64,000 bases of DNA from Rhynochetos jubatus (GCA_027574665.1 CM050657.1:16132404-16196403), one strand, 5' to 3'; counted from the stretch's first letter, positions 1-13,728 are shown. Notes: generated from the letters alone by a model not told the origin. Translations and numbers: made by a program.

Positions 1-1474
1 GCAACAGAAACTGGAGGTTGAGTAGGTTTGTGTGTGCAAGTTTTCCCACTGCCTGGGATGCTACAACCTGGAGGTATGAATGTCGTGCTTCTAATTTCCC
101 TAAATGGCTGGTGAATTGGAATTTGGATACCTGCTTCAAAGTGAGAGGTTAATATCACATTTTTTAATCCTGGATGCCCTGTTTTATCAGTTAAGACTTA
201 GACTCTTTTAAGAGGAGACCACATTCAGAGATGAGAAATTCCAGTAGTTGACATCCAAATCCAGCTACTGGCTTAGGTGCACGTACTTGTAATTGAGGTG
301 CTAACCCCCTATGATACATACGGCCTAGAGCTGAAGAGTGGCCCAGTTGTTTAAGTTCCCTATTTTGCTGGTGGCTTTTGACTAGAAGTGACACCAGTGT
401 ATGCTTCATTTCCTGATATGAAGCTCCTGAAATCACCTCTTCAGCTTAATGTTCCCTCTCTTCTTTAAATCTCTCTTCACTCACTTCTTCCAGGCACCTT
501 CAAAGGTGGTTCCCTGCCAGCTAAATGCAGCTTTGAACTCTCAAAAACTTACAAAAGTCAATGGAAAGACTTAACTTTCAGGTGTCCTGCAGTAATGCTT
601 TCTGAATTGCTGTCCATCATTTTTAGCTTTATTTTTTAATTACTTTAAAGAAACATGCTCTCTTGCAAGAGTTTCTCACTTTAAGCCTTTGACACAATGG
701 GAGCTACATGAAACTTATAGGTGGAGATCTGGAGAATACCCTAAACAAACACCTTTCTCAGTAGCTTCTAACCAATGCTAAAGGGCATCAGACTCAACAC
801 TGCATTTCCTCCTTGCTCTGCTCCACTTTCTGCTATAAAGGAAGTAAATATGCAGTGACTTTTGAGATCCATTACATCAGGGATCACTGCATTCTTACCC
901 AGCACAAATTGCTGTTATTCCAGGAGATATATTTTGGTATCCTTAGTTTCAACCCCAAAGCTAAATGTGATCTTGAGGCGCATCAAATATCAATAGTTTT
1001 TCCATTAATTACTCATGACTCTCATGCCCCCATCACAGCCATTAGAGTGCTTACAGCTCAACCATAACATAATATTTTTGACCAAAATATGTTATGCTAT
1101 TTTTTAAGGACAAGTCGTAAGATTTGTTGACATGGACATAAGATACTTCTGCTGTAAAATATAAGCAAATTAAAATCAAGTCCACAGTGGTTTGGTTTTT
1201 TAATACTCAGATTCTACCCTACAACAGTAAAATAAAGCTTTTTCTTTAATGTTATTTTAGGTACCCCAGGCAAAGCAACTGGTAACTAATTCGTTGATTT
1301 CTCATCTAGGAAACTTCCTGTAAGTGTCCATGTTCATGTAATACTCCCATTGGGCTGTATTTTGCATTCTGTTTGCTTAACTCTCTGTGAAAGAATTAAG
1401 AATGGATAGGTTTGGATCATCCTTATTTTGTTTCAAAGTACTGAATTATATTGGAGTCCTCTTGTCCATTCCCA
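1..1474. other. Non-coding, no recognised gene
   Basis: AT-rich sequence with frequent stops in all frames. The longest open frames here are 81-84 codons, with no recognisable motif. Apart from a short AT-rich inverted repeat at 1063-1096 I see nothing to annotate. Confidence 0.7.
1063..1096. repeat. AT-rich inverted repeat
   Basis: CATAACATA at the left pairs with TATGTTATG at the right, and a TTTT/AAAA inner stem continues it across a three-base bulge. About 13 base pairs close a loop around TGACC. It is probably a chance or weathered palindrome; no function is implied. Confidence 0.45.
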
Positions 1475-1680
1475 CATAAGAGACAGATCTTGGCCTGAAA
1501 GGTCTTCACTCTAAGCAAACAGGAGAAGGAGGAGAGGTGTTACTGTCTCCCTTTTACAGTCAGGTCACAGAACTTCCAAGTAACTTCCCCAAGCTTTGAT
1601 ACACTAGGTGTAAAACTAGAAGACTAACACCAGATCTTCTAAGGCTCAGCCCAGTGCCTTAATTGCATTAAGATCTTAAG
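1475..1680 (-). repeat. MIR-like ancient SINE relic, inverted
   Basis: Read on the minus strand this follows the order of amniote MIR-type SINEs. It has a tRNA-like head (the complement of the stretch ending in cagcccagtgcctta, 1647-1661). Next comes the core with the complement of cttccccaagctttgatac, the counterpart of the 'gacttgcccaaggtcac' block. Then come the 'tctcccttttacag' block and a tail resembling the agacag...gaaaggtcttcac end seen in reptile and bird copies. Divergence is heavy, so the copy predates birds. Subfamily (MIR1_Amn-like) is recalled from knowledge, not tested. Confidence 0.7.
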
Positions 1681-1944
1681 TAGCTTGAAATGATAAGGCC
1701 TTTCTTCCTGTATCTGTTGTCATGTGTGCTCAGTAGATTATTTTGCTAGCTATTAAACCAAAAGACTTGTTTTCCTTCTTTTTTTTTCCAGTTTTATAGG
1801 AACCATAATATGCCTCCAAAAATGATGGAAACTTGCAAAGAAGAGCCGTGCTTTGGTGGACCCAGGGAATGCCTGAATCTCTCTGTTTCAGCTTGGTGGT
1901 TAAAGTCAGTCCTTGAAACTTTTAAACTCATTCCAAATTTTCAG

Positions 1945-1997
1945 AACTGCACAGCATGCAACTGAGTGAACGATTTGACCCCAAAGATCAGGATGTT
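1945..1997 (+). other. Weak candidate exon, unidentified
   Basis: A 53-base interval begins after ...attttcag (acceptor ending at 1944) and ends at a consensus donor gtaagt (1998-2003). One frame is open throughout and from the ATG at 1956 reads MQLSERFDPKDQDV. I do not recognise this peptide. A 53-base interval stays open in one of three frames often by chance, and the polypyrimidine tract is poor. The charged composition and good donor are the only positive signs. It could be a short alternative first exon; more likely it is chance. Confidence 0.15.
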
Positions 1998-2879
1998 GTA
2001 AGTATTGTTCAAGAAAAATCCAGTTAAAAAAGATTCTAAAAAAGTATCAGGGGCACTTTTAAAGTCTTTCTTTAAAATAAAAATCATAAAACTACCTTTG
2101 TTGACTCCTGCTGTTCATGTGCTTTTATTCAGGCGTTTGGAAACAATATTACTTTGCAGAGTAGACAGCCGCTATCAAGGGCAGTTTTCCTATCTGTGGT
2201 CACTCGTTATGTACCGTGAGTTTGTGAACTAATAATGTGCATGCTACAAGATGGTAGAGAAAACACACTCCTGACTGCACAGAAAGAGAGAACAATTCAA
2301 AATAGTTGGTAATTTTGACGCTTTTGAAAATTTTAGTGAGGTAACTTTTAATTAAAGCTTGAAATAAACGTTTAACTTGTCTTAACATATGAAGTTACTT
2401 CACCGACATTTATCAGAGCACGTATATTTAGCAGCTGCCATTCAGTATAACATCTATGTCTATCATTGTCTTCTTGAAGCTCTTTTCATACACTTCAAGT
2501 GCATTATGGAAAAGCAATTTCCTTATTAACGAGCAAACTCTGAATAAGTTACTTAAGCAATGGGCCCACTGAGTATTTAAGCCAGAGGATGGACTGGACA
2601 AGGATCCCTGCTCAAAAGCTCAGCTGAGAAGGACAAGCAAAATTACTAGGCTGGACAGGAAAGCTGGTACTCAGTCTCCCTTCCATTAGGAAAGATCCAG
2701 TCCACCCTTTTTGCCTACCTGTGATAGATGCATATAGCTCAGACCCAGTGCTATCCCCAGAATTATACATGCAGATAAAAATGAGTCCCCTGAAAAAAAT
2801 TTACTAAGATTTTTCTAAAAATGCATCATAAATTCAAATACTAATTACGCTTTCTGATTTTTATGTTTTTTTCCCCCAG

Positions 2880-3033
2880 GATGGCTGCAGTTTCTAGCAG
2901 TAGAAAAAGTACTGTACAACATAGTCTCCTACGCAACATAAGTGAATTACAATTGCTTTTCTGTTTCCACTTGTGGAAGAAATCCAATAATACATCATTA
3001 GCATTATTCCATATATGTCATAGAGGTTTTTAA
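2880..3033 (+). other. Weak candidate exon or small ORF behind a strong acceptor
   Basis: A strong acceptor (pyrimidine-rich run ending in cccccag at 2879) is followed at once by an ATG at 2881 that opens a 50-codon frame closing with TAA at 3031-3033. If joined in phase to the donor at 1997 the reading frame instead ends after five codons at TAG (2895-2897), so the two pieces could at most make a very short terminal peptide. No family similarity is recognised. A chance acceptor in non-coding DNA is the simplest reading. Confidence 0.1.
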
Positions 3034-3924
3034 AGGCCAATTTGTTTATAGAAATACTTCCATTGAGGATGAATGATGACACTGTTTTGACCCTTCTGAC
3101 CTTGATGAGCAGGAATGCACTTTTCAAGCATCCAGAGCCCCTCTTCACAACTTGTCTAATCCTACATCTCCCCTGCCCTTGCAGGCTATTTGCTGTTAGT
3201 GGCCACAATAGATAAGCAATAGTACCATTATAGGCTTCTCTAACAAAAGACTTTCATGATCATTTTCTAGTGGCTTGAAGATTGACAAGATCCCCTCCTG
3301 TTACCCAGATGCATTTTCCCCTCCTTCCCGGTGATTTCTTTTCTTGTTTCCAAGGAGGAAAGTGCCTCCCTGAGTAGCGACCTCTCTCTCTGCAGAGAGA
3401 CCTGCTAGAAACAACAAACATTGCATGTTAAACCTCCTTCTAGAGGGCATTATGAACAAATGGAGTGCTAGCTCCTCTTTGATAAGGTGTACACCCGTGG
3501 CACAACTTAAGAATCAATTCAATTATAAAGACACAAAAATGCCTTTTGAAGAATGTTCCTGAGTGACTCTGAGGTAAAGAGCACAGCATATATATGAGTC
3601 TGACTTTGGCAAAGTTATTTAAAGATAAGAAGTTGCACAGAATTGTTCTGGCAGGCTGGCTAACGGGGCACTCATCTGTTGGAGAAAACCTGCGTGTGAA
3701 AATTAAAGCTATCCCACTGGTTTTATCACGTCAGCTGTCAGACTTCCTCTTGTCTGGAGCTTTTACTTACTTGCTGCACAAAAACTGAGCTATCTGAACA
3801 GTGTGTTTATTTTTCAGAGTTGCAGAACATTTGTACCTCTCACTGGTATGTGAGAGCACGTCTGCTAATAAACCCTGTATCACTCAGGCGGGATACTCAG
3901 CAACCAAGATGCCCTTTCTCTGCC

Positions 3925-4085
3925 CCAGCCAGTAGTTACTTTGGAAAATTTCAGCTGTGCCGTCTTTGTGTTTCATTTGTAACATGAGCGGGTAATAATA
4001 CCGGCCTACGCTAGAATATTTTCTGAGGGTTACAAGTATTTTGAGAACCCTCATAAATAATGGTGCAGATTAAAATAGTAATGCA
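3925..4085 (+). repeat. MIR-like ancient SINE relic, 3' half
   Basis: The order of blocks matches MIR-type SINEs on the plus strand: 'tgtgtttcatttgtaacatg' (the 'cctcatctgtaaaatg' block), 'ggtaataataccggcctac', 'ctgagggttacaagtatttt' and 'gagaaccctcataaataatgg', which is the 'gagatcctcagatgaaagg' end of amniote copies. The tRNA-like head is missing or unreadable. The copy is heavily diverged and looks neutral. Confidence 0.72.
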
Positions 4086-7000
4086 AATGTTAAGTCTTAT
4101 TTGTTGTCTATGATTCATATGTAGAAAAAAAGACAGAAGACCAGTGCTGACCTTTTCATATGTGGCACTTGACAAGGTAATGTGCTTTTTAAGTGTTTGA
4201 TATACTTTAACGTACTCTGTACATTTTACAGAAAACTCTCTAAATGACACTTTAATGTTTGCTTTTCATTTTCTAAAAATAAACATCCTTTGGTACTGTC
4301 ATTAGTAGAAGAGGAAGAAGCCACAAATAACATTATTTGAAATCCTTGGATCTCAGCCCCTTCTCCTGCTGCAGTGGCTGATGTCAGAGGGTGGGGTTGC
4401 TCAGTGCCCGCAGGGTGAGGATTGCTTGATTCATCCGCTGTTATAGCTAGAGAGAGAATCAGCAAAGGATTTCACTGAAGACAGGATGAGTAAAGAAGAT
4501 TTTGTTTAGATTTGCATTAAGCTTAATATGAGATTTTATGAGACACACAGGAGGTCTGCACTCCAGTTTGGGGTTCATGGTTAAGTTTGTGTGCAAAGTT
4601 GTGTCCTTAAATTCTGAAAATGTTTGAGAACAGTTGTTGTCACAGGATTTGCATGACACTGGTTCAATACTTTTGTTGTACATAAGACAATAAAGAATTG
4701 GGCTCCCACCATTAATCCATAATGCCAAGTTAGATCTAGGGATGAGGATGTAGCTTCTGTTGAAACAGAAAAACATCCAGATTTTGGGTTGAGTCAAGGT
4801 CACAATTTTACTTCTTTACTTCCCTTCATTTCAGCAAGTGAATTTATTGAATGGATCAAAAGACCCATTCTCAATGAAAAGATCAGCAATGCACTAATAT
4901 CTAGTAATTAGGTAAATATAATCTACACAGTTCTGAAGAACAGAACAAGTTGAACTGTCCCTAAAATTTCATCTTTTTCCTTCTTGCTCTTTATATTGGG
5001 ACTTCAGACACAAACTGTGGCTATTCCCTTGATTCTCTGTCTCCTCCAACTTCTAGCATTTTCCATGGCACCTCCTTCAAGAAGACACCTTAAAAGGAGT
5101 GATGCTGAATAGGCAAGAATTCGAATTCCACTGAGAAAAAAATGAGCCACTCCTTGGAGTTTCCCTTCCAGACTAGGGACCCAGTCCTGATTTAATACTT
5201 AGCCCATAATTAGCAGTTTCCCATAGCTGCCTAAACAAGTGTTGTTCAATGTCTTTTATAGGGCTGCCCTGACATTTGCTGCCTCTCAGTTTCTGAGATA
5301 CAGAGCCATGAGAGAGGTAGACCATACATTTGCTCTTGGTGCGTTACACTTAAAGTTCCCGTAGGGCAGGCCCTTAATAGGCAGAACCAGCAAGTTTTAA
5401 CAGAGGAGCCCATGCCTTACCCTTATAATTTCTGAAGAGTTCTTCAACTAAAGCATGAAGAACTGATTTTAGAGGAAAAGTTTCATAAAAGTGTTCCTAT
5501 CTCTGTAAAGTTTTGATCCATGATATTCTTATGTGCTAAGTCACTGATACTCATAAAATTCCTGAAATATGCATGAAGACACTTTGTCTAGCTATCTCAT
5601 ATGGCTACACTGGTATCTGAAGATACAACAGGACATTTGGAGTATCTTGTAACTGCATCCTTTGGGTTTAAATTTACCTATGAGGTTGTGACTGCATATT
5701 GTGATACACATGGTGTGTGTAAAAATTTCATTATTTCCAGGAAGATGCTTTTTGCTGGTCAGAAGGGTGAGTGTGCCTGTCTCAGAGCAGGTATTATTTT
5801 CTTTGCCTAGTACTTCCAGGCAAAGCAGAGTGCTCTGGGGTCCCGGTGTTTTTACATACACTCCGTGACACCATTCCTAGAAACAGATAGGCTTTGATAA
5901 AGCGTTCAGCAACTGCTCAGGTCAACTGTATTGTTATTATTTGCTTTTATGCTCTCCAAGGTATGTTGTTCATTGGAAAATTCTGTTTCCAAATTAAGCT
6001 GATGGTCTTTTAATTAAACAAATGGTAGAGCACTGACCTCTACCTCTAATGTTATGTGGGAAGAAAAGTCACAGCATATCAATACCAATCTAGAAGTAAT
6101 CAAAGCGGTGCTGAATTCATTTGTTCTCACTTCTTTTACAAAGATTGCTTGTACAAGAATAGTTAGAATAAGGCCAAGACAACAAAATTTGTCACTGATT
6201 TTTTTTTTTCCCCCTCTTTCTTTACTCTGCTGAGGTCCTCCATCTAAGTGCAATTAGCGTTATCCTGAACATCATCTATTTATCCATGGCTGCTTATCTC
6301 ACTGTTTGTTCATACTATCCTTTCAACTAAAAGGACATAATGCACTCAGCAAACTTGCTAACCAGCTATAGGCCATACTATGCTGTCTTATGGGGAGGCA
6401 ACCAAACTGCACAGAAAAGCATGAGTCACTGTAAGCTCTGAGACACCGAGACTTTGATGCTGTAGGCAAAACAAGCTGCTTCATGCCACAGTTTGTAAAA
6501 TGTTTGCACGAGAGCAAAATTCTGCCAAAAAAGCATACAGGAAAGTTTACACAGTACAACATACAAGCTAAAGAGCATTCTATAATATGTGATATTTGTG
6601 GACATATAACAGCTATGAGCTTTCATTCATCAGCAATGATTTCTATACCTCTCTGTTAGATTTTGATCTCCCCTAGATCCTTTTCTAACACGTCAACTGC
6701 AATGTATTGCCAAGAACAGCCTCAGCTGCTATTTCTTTTTCAGAGCTATGTTCAGAAGAAACGTCCTCAGGTATCAGAAGGAATAAACTGGTATCTCCAG
6801 CAAACCCATGTATTGCTCCTACCCTCTTGACCAGTTTCTTGTGCCATTTTTCATGCAGCCACACATCAAGTTTGCTATTTGTGCCCTATGTGGAATAGTA
6901 GAGGAAGGACCCATGCTGACTCTTGCAACATTAGCCTGTTGGCAGCATTGTTGGCAGGTGGGAGAGCAGACCAGTAAGTACTGGAAGCCTTTCACCACAT

Positions 7001-9304
7001 CAGCTTCTCCACGGCTGAGGCACTTCTTTAGTCATCTAGCTACATGCAGCTACACTGCACCAGTGTGGAAATTTAAGGAGAATACAAGGAAAGGAAAGTG
7101 CTACTGAAATGTTGAAAGGAGGTAGACAATAATAAATACTCCAGCTGAAATCTGGCCTGGACACAAGTTGTTGGGTCTAAGTGCATGTTTACATTTCTTT
7201 AAAATGTTCCTAAACACTCCCTCTGTCTGAAAGGAAATTTTCAAAACCATGATGAAAAAATCTGGTTCAGTTCATGTGTATTGGTTTTAAAACCAGGCAT
7301 AATATTGCAGACGGTTCTTTTATCCAGAAAAGGTGCAACTGTCATATCAATTTAGAACTTCAGTCATGTTATGTTAAATCTGCGTTAGTAAAACCTGTAA
7401 CAAAACATGTCTCTGTTGTCCACATCTTGCATCTGGAGCAAAGTTATGCTAAAGCCTGATCTCTAAACTCAGTATGGAAATTGTATCTGCTATGTTCTGC
7501 ACTTTGTAACATGGTACATGTGGGCTTTTTTTTACTGTAGTGATAACACAGCTCTATAGCCCACCTGGTAAAAGCATTATACATTAAAAATGACAGTCAA
7601 AAGAGAAGCTGGTGCAAATAAACCAGAATTACATATGAAAAGGTTGCAATGTAAGGCTAAAAACAAACACCTACATTTATAGGCGTTATCTGGCACCCTA
7701 CTTTTAAGCAAAGGTCTGTAACCTATAGTGTCATTTTAAAGGTTTAGTACTGGGTTTTCAAGCTGGGAAAAATTATAAGACCACTGTATTAAGGAGCTGA
7801 AATTTTGCTGACATTATGGAAGGTCTTAGAAGTTTGTCTCCAACAACTTGATAATATTCTACAGATGCTGTGGAAAAGCATTATCGAAAGGCAATTCTTA
7901 CATATATGACCTCTGAAATCATAGCCAAACATGACTTCACACAAGTAATAAATTCAGGAACTTATGCTACATATGGCAGAAGTATTGATAAACCAGGAGT
8001 ACAATACAGAGAGGTATCCAGATGAGACCCTCATCCGACCTTGTCCCTTTGCACCAAGTAAAAGGAATAAAAGGTCTTGCAGTGCTGGCACAGTAGATAC
8101 ACTGATGATACCTTGCAAGCATAGTGCCTGGCATAAGTGTCAAGCCAGAGATGAGACTCTGTGACAGGATAGGGGAACAGCAGCACTGAACCTTATCGTT
8201 TTTATCCTTCCCATTTTATCCTAGGAAACAAGAATACAGCCCACACTCTTATGCTTGAAAAACAGCGAGTCAAACTGATCTCATGATGTGACGCTGGAAA
8301 CAACATCTTCTTCTGGAAGAATGTGCTTCTTCCTCAATTTTAACCCTTCTGTCAAAGCAGAGTGAAAGTTCTTGAGACTCAAATAGTAGCTAAAACCACA
8401 CCGTATAATGAGCATTTGTATGATGGGGTGTGAGGCTTCAAAGGAGATGCTTCTTGGGATTATGCTTCTTTCTATAATTTCTGTGGTTCCTGGAGCTGAC
8501 AGCACTCCTGTGGGGCTCTGATCACTGGGACTTGCCAGCAGCCATGGCTGCACCATGCACAATGATTTGGCACCCAAGTAAAACTGATAAACCTGAATCT
8601 CCTCACTCCACTGAAACTGAGCTTTCAAAGGCCTTTAGACGTTTACTGCAGTACTGTAATTCTTGCTGTATTTAAAAATACTTAAACCAGTTTTCTTGAG
8701 CAACACAGAGTAGGTAAATGCTCTATTTGACCAATAAAATACGCACTTTGTTCTTTTTAGAAAGTGCCCAAAAAAACCCACGTGAGAAAATTTTAAAAGT
8801 GCACAGTACTGCCTTCAATAACACGGGTTCATGTCCGTAGTTTCTTCCCATCTGAAGGACTAATTTTACTGCTAAAGGTTTTTAATAATAGCTATAAATC
8901 TACACATTTATTATATGACATGCACACAGAAAATATCAACTAAAGTACTTAAAAATACTAAAATCACGACTGATGTCACCAATAAAGTAAAAAGGATATT
9001 TTATAATTTGCTAACAAACAAATTCAGTTTTGCACAACATGTCAGTAAATTCCACAAAATGAATCTTTTTGTGTGTAGATCTTGTTTTCATAACTTTAAA
9101 ACTTTAAGTAGTTGACATGGTGCCAGCCTCTGGGGGTAAAGAAATCACCTGTCTTATTTCCAAGCTGACACAACATGTTTTAAGTAGATGAAGGCTCAGT
9201 TTCATTACATTAACAGCGTCTCTAGGTGTCCTTTGATGCATCCCTCCAGTGCTTAGTAATTTAGTAACAGGTTGGAAATGAGCAAAGGGGTAAAACGAGA
9301 CTCT
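4086..9304. other. Non-coding, no recognised gene
   Basis: About 5.2 kb with only short chance frames. A perfect 12-base palindrome GAATTCGAATTC sits near 5119. Near 8080-8140 'agcatagtgcctggcata' resembles the last part of a MIR element, but too little matches to call it. Nothing else stands out. Confidence 0.65.
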
Positions 9305-9318
9305 GTTGCCAGAGCAAC
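9305..9318. promoter_or_regulatory. RFX X-box motif
   Basis: GTTGCCAGAGCAAC fits the full RFX X-box consensus GTTRCC-NN-RGYAAC at every fixed position, as an inverted pair of half-sites with two spacer bases. RFX factors bind such sites in promoters and enhancers of cilium genes. No cilium gene is visible nearby, and one such match in 64 kb is possible by chance, so function is unproven. Confidence 0.4.
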
Positions 9319-12300
9319 TACTGCACACCTCTAATTTTTGAATCAGCAGACAGAAGGAGTTTATACTTTGCCACAGAATATGAAGAAATATCTTCCAAAA
9401 TATTCTATGAATTCAAATTTACTTTGTTCAAGGAGTGCACTTCTAAAAAAACCAATTTTCTAAAGATTGCCCAGATTGCTATTATTGAGCTAAAATGCTA
9501 ATAGGAAATGTCCAACTTTATTTTGACCTAAAGTCTAGCTACCTGCTCAAGTGCAAAGCCCTAGGAAATAATTCTCTGAGGTACTTTATCTCTTAAAATT
9601 CTTGTGAAAATGCTTATCTTAAAAAGAAACCTTTCCTAATGATGTGGCAGCTCAAACTTTGCAGCCATATGTGACAGGCAAATTAGGAATAACAACAAAA
9701 CAAACAAACAAAAATCAAAGCAGCTGGCTTTATCATCCATTTTCAAAATGTAGAAAAAATCTGAAAAAATAAGTGAGAGACAAGTAAGATTTCTGACTTC
9801 TCAGTATTACAGATACTAGGAGGAGCAAGGGCCAGACTGCCTCAAGACATACATCTGACCTACTGTTTCCCGGATGGCTGGACACTTTGTGCTTTACATT
9901 TCCTTTGAGCGGTTACGCTACTGGGAGAGTATGTTTTTATTGACCCAGGAAGAAAGCTAAAGGCGTTGCCCTCAGTTTCCCAGTGGGGTCCAACAAAGTG
10001 ATCCCAGATATGGAGTGAGCTGAGGTTGGCCCCAATTATGGTCTTGCTGTTTCATGACTTCTGCTTGGTCTTTCTGTTCCTTGACCACCATATCAGGATG
10101 TAAAACCCTCCCACTTCGTGAAAGACTTGGAAACTTCAGGTGGAAATGTGAAGCCATTGCAGTGGAAATGCAAAGCCATCAGAGCATGAATATTGTGTCA
10201 CCTGTAAGATCGCATTTTCCAACCAGTTGCCCTCTTAGCATAGTGATGGAGCCCACCTCACTAATTGAATCACATTGGATTTGCTCCAGAGTACATTGGG
10301 ATGAAGACTTTAATATCACAGGAAGCAGTGTTTTAGTAACCTGGTGCCTCACTTTAAGTGCTGTTATGTAGTGACTTCTACCAAAATCCTTTCATTGTAT
10401 ACTAAGCACCATATTTTAAGGGTTCAGAACTCTTGCAACATATTTAAACTTCATTTTTGCATGTTTCATGGTCTCTTGAAAGTGCATTATCATCAGTTCA
10501 GCTTCACAGACCCATTACTCAGAAGTGAAACAGAGGGTTCCTGACAATCTACTGAATTAGAAATGATTGTAAAGTCTGGGTGCATTTTTTTTTTTCTCTC
10601 GTCCCTCATCTCCCCATCACTGCAACGCTTCCCAGGACCTATAGCTGCTTCCATCAAAGACAGCCAGAGTTTTGCCATTGCCTACCTAGCCACTGAAAGC
10701 TGGTTAGTATGGGTATAAAGTTCTGCAACCCTGAGCCAGAGGCTCTTTGCTGCCACCGTAACCATCTATGCATGGAGTCATCTTTCCTCTTATCAGCTAT
10801 TCGGTCTAAGGCACTCTGCTCCCTTTAGAATCTGTGGCTGTACAGAGAAAACCTCAGAAAGGGCAGTTCATCACAGCTATTTAGACATGTATCTTAGGAT
10901 GGGATGCAGTTCCCTAGGGAGGTATCTGTTTCTCTTCATCAATAAAAAACAACCTTGCTGACTACTTCAGACTCTGTAGCCAGCTTTCAGGTGCTGGGGG
11001 TCAGCGGGAGGAATCCCACTGCAAACCTGATGCAAGGGGAGTCAAGACCATGCAGGGTCAATGGGAGCAGACCCTAGTCCCCAGTAGAGCACCCAGAACA
11101 TGACAAGTAACAAGCAAACAAATGACCTCTGTTAGTGGAGGGCTATGTTGCTTTGTACAGCCTATTTCCAAAGGCTAAATCTGTTTCCTTCCCCAAAGGA
11201 AAATAATGTGTCAATAGGTATTTGACTAAGGGGGACTGGGGAGAATGGCCCAAATAAACTCTCTGAAGTCTGTTATTTCTTCCAGGACATGTTTACAAGA
11301 GTCCTTGCAAACTTGCATCTCTCTGTACGTGCTGGGTTGCTCACGGTAAAAATGACAGCACACAGGCACATTTACTGATAGCCTGAAACAGGATGCAGCA
11401 GAGAGCGATGACTCGTATACTATGTAGTCCCAGTGACTGAACTAAGACTCTCCCAAGATCCACTGAGCAGGATCAGTGCCACACATGGTCAAAGGAGACA
11501 AGACTTTCAACATAAAATCTGACAGCTGATGTCATTATTTTTTTTAAATATCATAACAGAACATATGGGAATGAGACTCCATTCCCCTGCCCACCTGCAC
11601 TCTCCCAGTTTAAAGCTGGATTACTGCACTGAACCAAATGCAGCTCTCCTGGCATAAGACTAGAGTGAGCAAAGCAGAATGCAGCCCCTGAGATTTAAAG
11701 TATTTGTGAAGAATTTTCAGTTATTGTTAGTATCGGTCTGAGTGCTGTAACAACCTGTACAAATCACAGAAAGGAAAACAAAGAACTACTCATATAGATG
11801 ATCCTCTTGCCAGGCTATGTAAATGAGTCTAAGAATCTGCTTGTATACCTTTAATACATGGAATTAATATCTTAAGAATATAACTCCTTCAAATTCCTTA
11901 GATTTCAAGAAGGTTTTACTTTCTATGTAGTCTTTTAAGCATGGGATGCATTAATAACAATGTAGGTAGGCAAATGCTTCCTTAAGCATTAAACTGCACT
12001 CCAGAGGAATTAAAACGTGAGATTTACAGAGTATGTTTCCTAATATATTAACAGAGCAAGAAAGGGGGGAAATAAAGAAAAAAAATCAGTGCTGGTATTT
12101 TCAAATACTTCTACTAATGCGTTTTTATTAACAGAGCAGCAGCACTTGCTGCCTCACTAAGCTCAAGAAGCAGATGCAATTGCACTACATGCAGTCACAC
12201 AGAAGCTAGACAAAAGGGATTCAACCATGCAAAATACTCATTGAAATTTGTGGCTATGGCACATATAAGCACCTCCTAGAACTGTTCAAGCATTTCTCAT

Positions 12301-13682
12301 CCATATTTAAGAGCAATGATAGTATTTAAAAGTCTATCAAAGGCAGTCATAACCACTGGACGATACGTGAGCAATACTCAAAACCGCTATTTACTGAAAT
12401 CAGGATTATAGAGGCCAAGCTTCTCAGGAAGTACATATAAAAAGGTTTATAATGCCTGCTGCATTCCTAATTTGGGACACGTAAATCATGCCAGTTTCTA
12501 GTATATTTTATGTTATGTATGCATTCTAGTTGTTTATTTGTATTTTCCTCAATTTTACTTTTTTAAGGCTCCAACTACTAGCAGCGTATCAATGACTGTA
12601 TCACATATATACTCTGACCTGCATCTAGGTGCTCAAAGATTTAGTATGGAACTGTGTAAATATCCACTAACTAATAATACACTGCAGCCCTGAGTTAGCA
12701 CATTGATGTTTGGAGGTAGTTATAACACCCCAGGTGAGTGAAAAAGCATCACAGCCAGGGTCCTGTTCCTCACCAAGCTGCTTTGGTAATATTACTCAGA
12801 CTCTGTAGTACCTCCATAAAAACTGTCACATTTTTAATTAAAAAATATATTCCTTGTCCCTAATTCAGTGCAGGCTTGGACAACAAATTAACAAATTATT
12901 TCATTTGCTTTTTAGACCTATAGCGTCACAGATCCATCAAAGACAAGAGAGAAGGGGATCCATTCTGTCCACTCTTGCAGAGAGGACTGTTTATCTGACT
13001 GCATTCAGCCACACCTGGGTAGTCTCTCTAAAAGCAGTGGATGGGCACAGATGTCACTGTGAGTCTAATTTGACCTTAAATACTGGTGATAATGTGCAAG
13101 AAGTAAAGAAGCCAGCTGGAGATGGAAGCAGTGGCAAACAGAAAAAAAAAAAAATCTTTGCACCAGCAAAAAGAACATATTTAATGTGAGAAATCAGTGA
13201 GAGACAAACACTGAAGCCCCTGATGTTACCCTGGACAGTCCTTTTTGCAAGGGAGAATCATACTTAAATGAAAAAAAATCAAAACAACTGCTTAGAGATG
13301 TTGTATGGGAACAAGGTGAGTCTGAAACCAAAGGGGTTAAGGTAACCCCTGAACAGTCACAGCTGGAAGACAGAGACTGGGATGAACTGAAGAGCAGAGC
13401 CAACAGAGGGAAGTGGTAAAAGATTTCAGTTTTAGTCAGAACTGAATTTGGCAAAAATTCTCATCCAATTCTGTTAAATCGTATACTTGAATAAGTTATA
13501 CCCAGGCCAGTAACATCTGTTCAGGAAAGGGGCCAACTCTAAAATGTGTTTTTTCATCCCACAAAACAAAGCGCAATCTAGGCTATAAATACACATGTTT
13601 TTACTATGCTGGATAAAGTATTCTGTGAAGAAAAAAAATCTTCACTTTAGGACTTTTTTGTTTCTAGAGACATTACTCATCT
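9319..13682. other. Non-coding, with a short (AAAC)n tract
   Basis: No gene seen. A simple AAAC-type repeat occupies about 9690-9714. The 111-codon frame at 12854-13189 and its neighbours show no family motif and end in an A-run, so I leave them out. Confidence 0.65.
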
Positions 13683-13728
13683 GATCCTGGATCCTTTACA
13701 TATTCAGGAGTCCCACTGCTTTCAGTGG
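13683..13728. repeat. Left part of old palindromic amniote repeat
   Basis: From gatcctggatcc to gctttcagtgg this resembles a widespread old amniote palindromic repeat whose copies run 'gatcctg...agtcccattgacttcagtggg...' and then mirror themselves. The right part continues at 14325 on the far side of the LTR. Family name is not known to me; the assignment rests on remembered similar sequences and on the mirrored arms seen here. Confidence 0.5.

Noticed and set aside
3437..3451. CTTCTAGAGGGCATT, a CTCF-like site
   Set aside because: Three of 15 core positions differ from the consensus; much weaker than the 51307 site.
5748..5773. 26-base interval between a tttccag acceptor and a gtgagt donor, a possible microexon
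   Set aside because: Weak upstream tract and no support; such intervals arise by chance in non-coding DNA.
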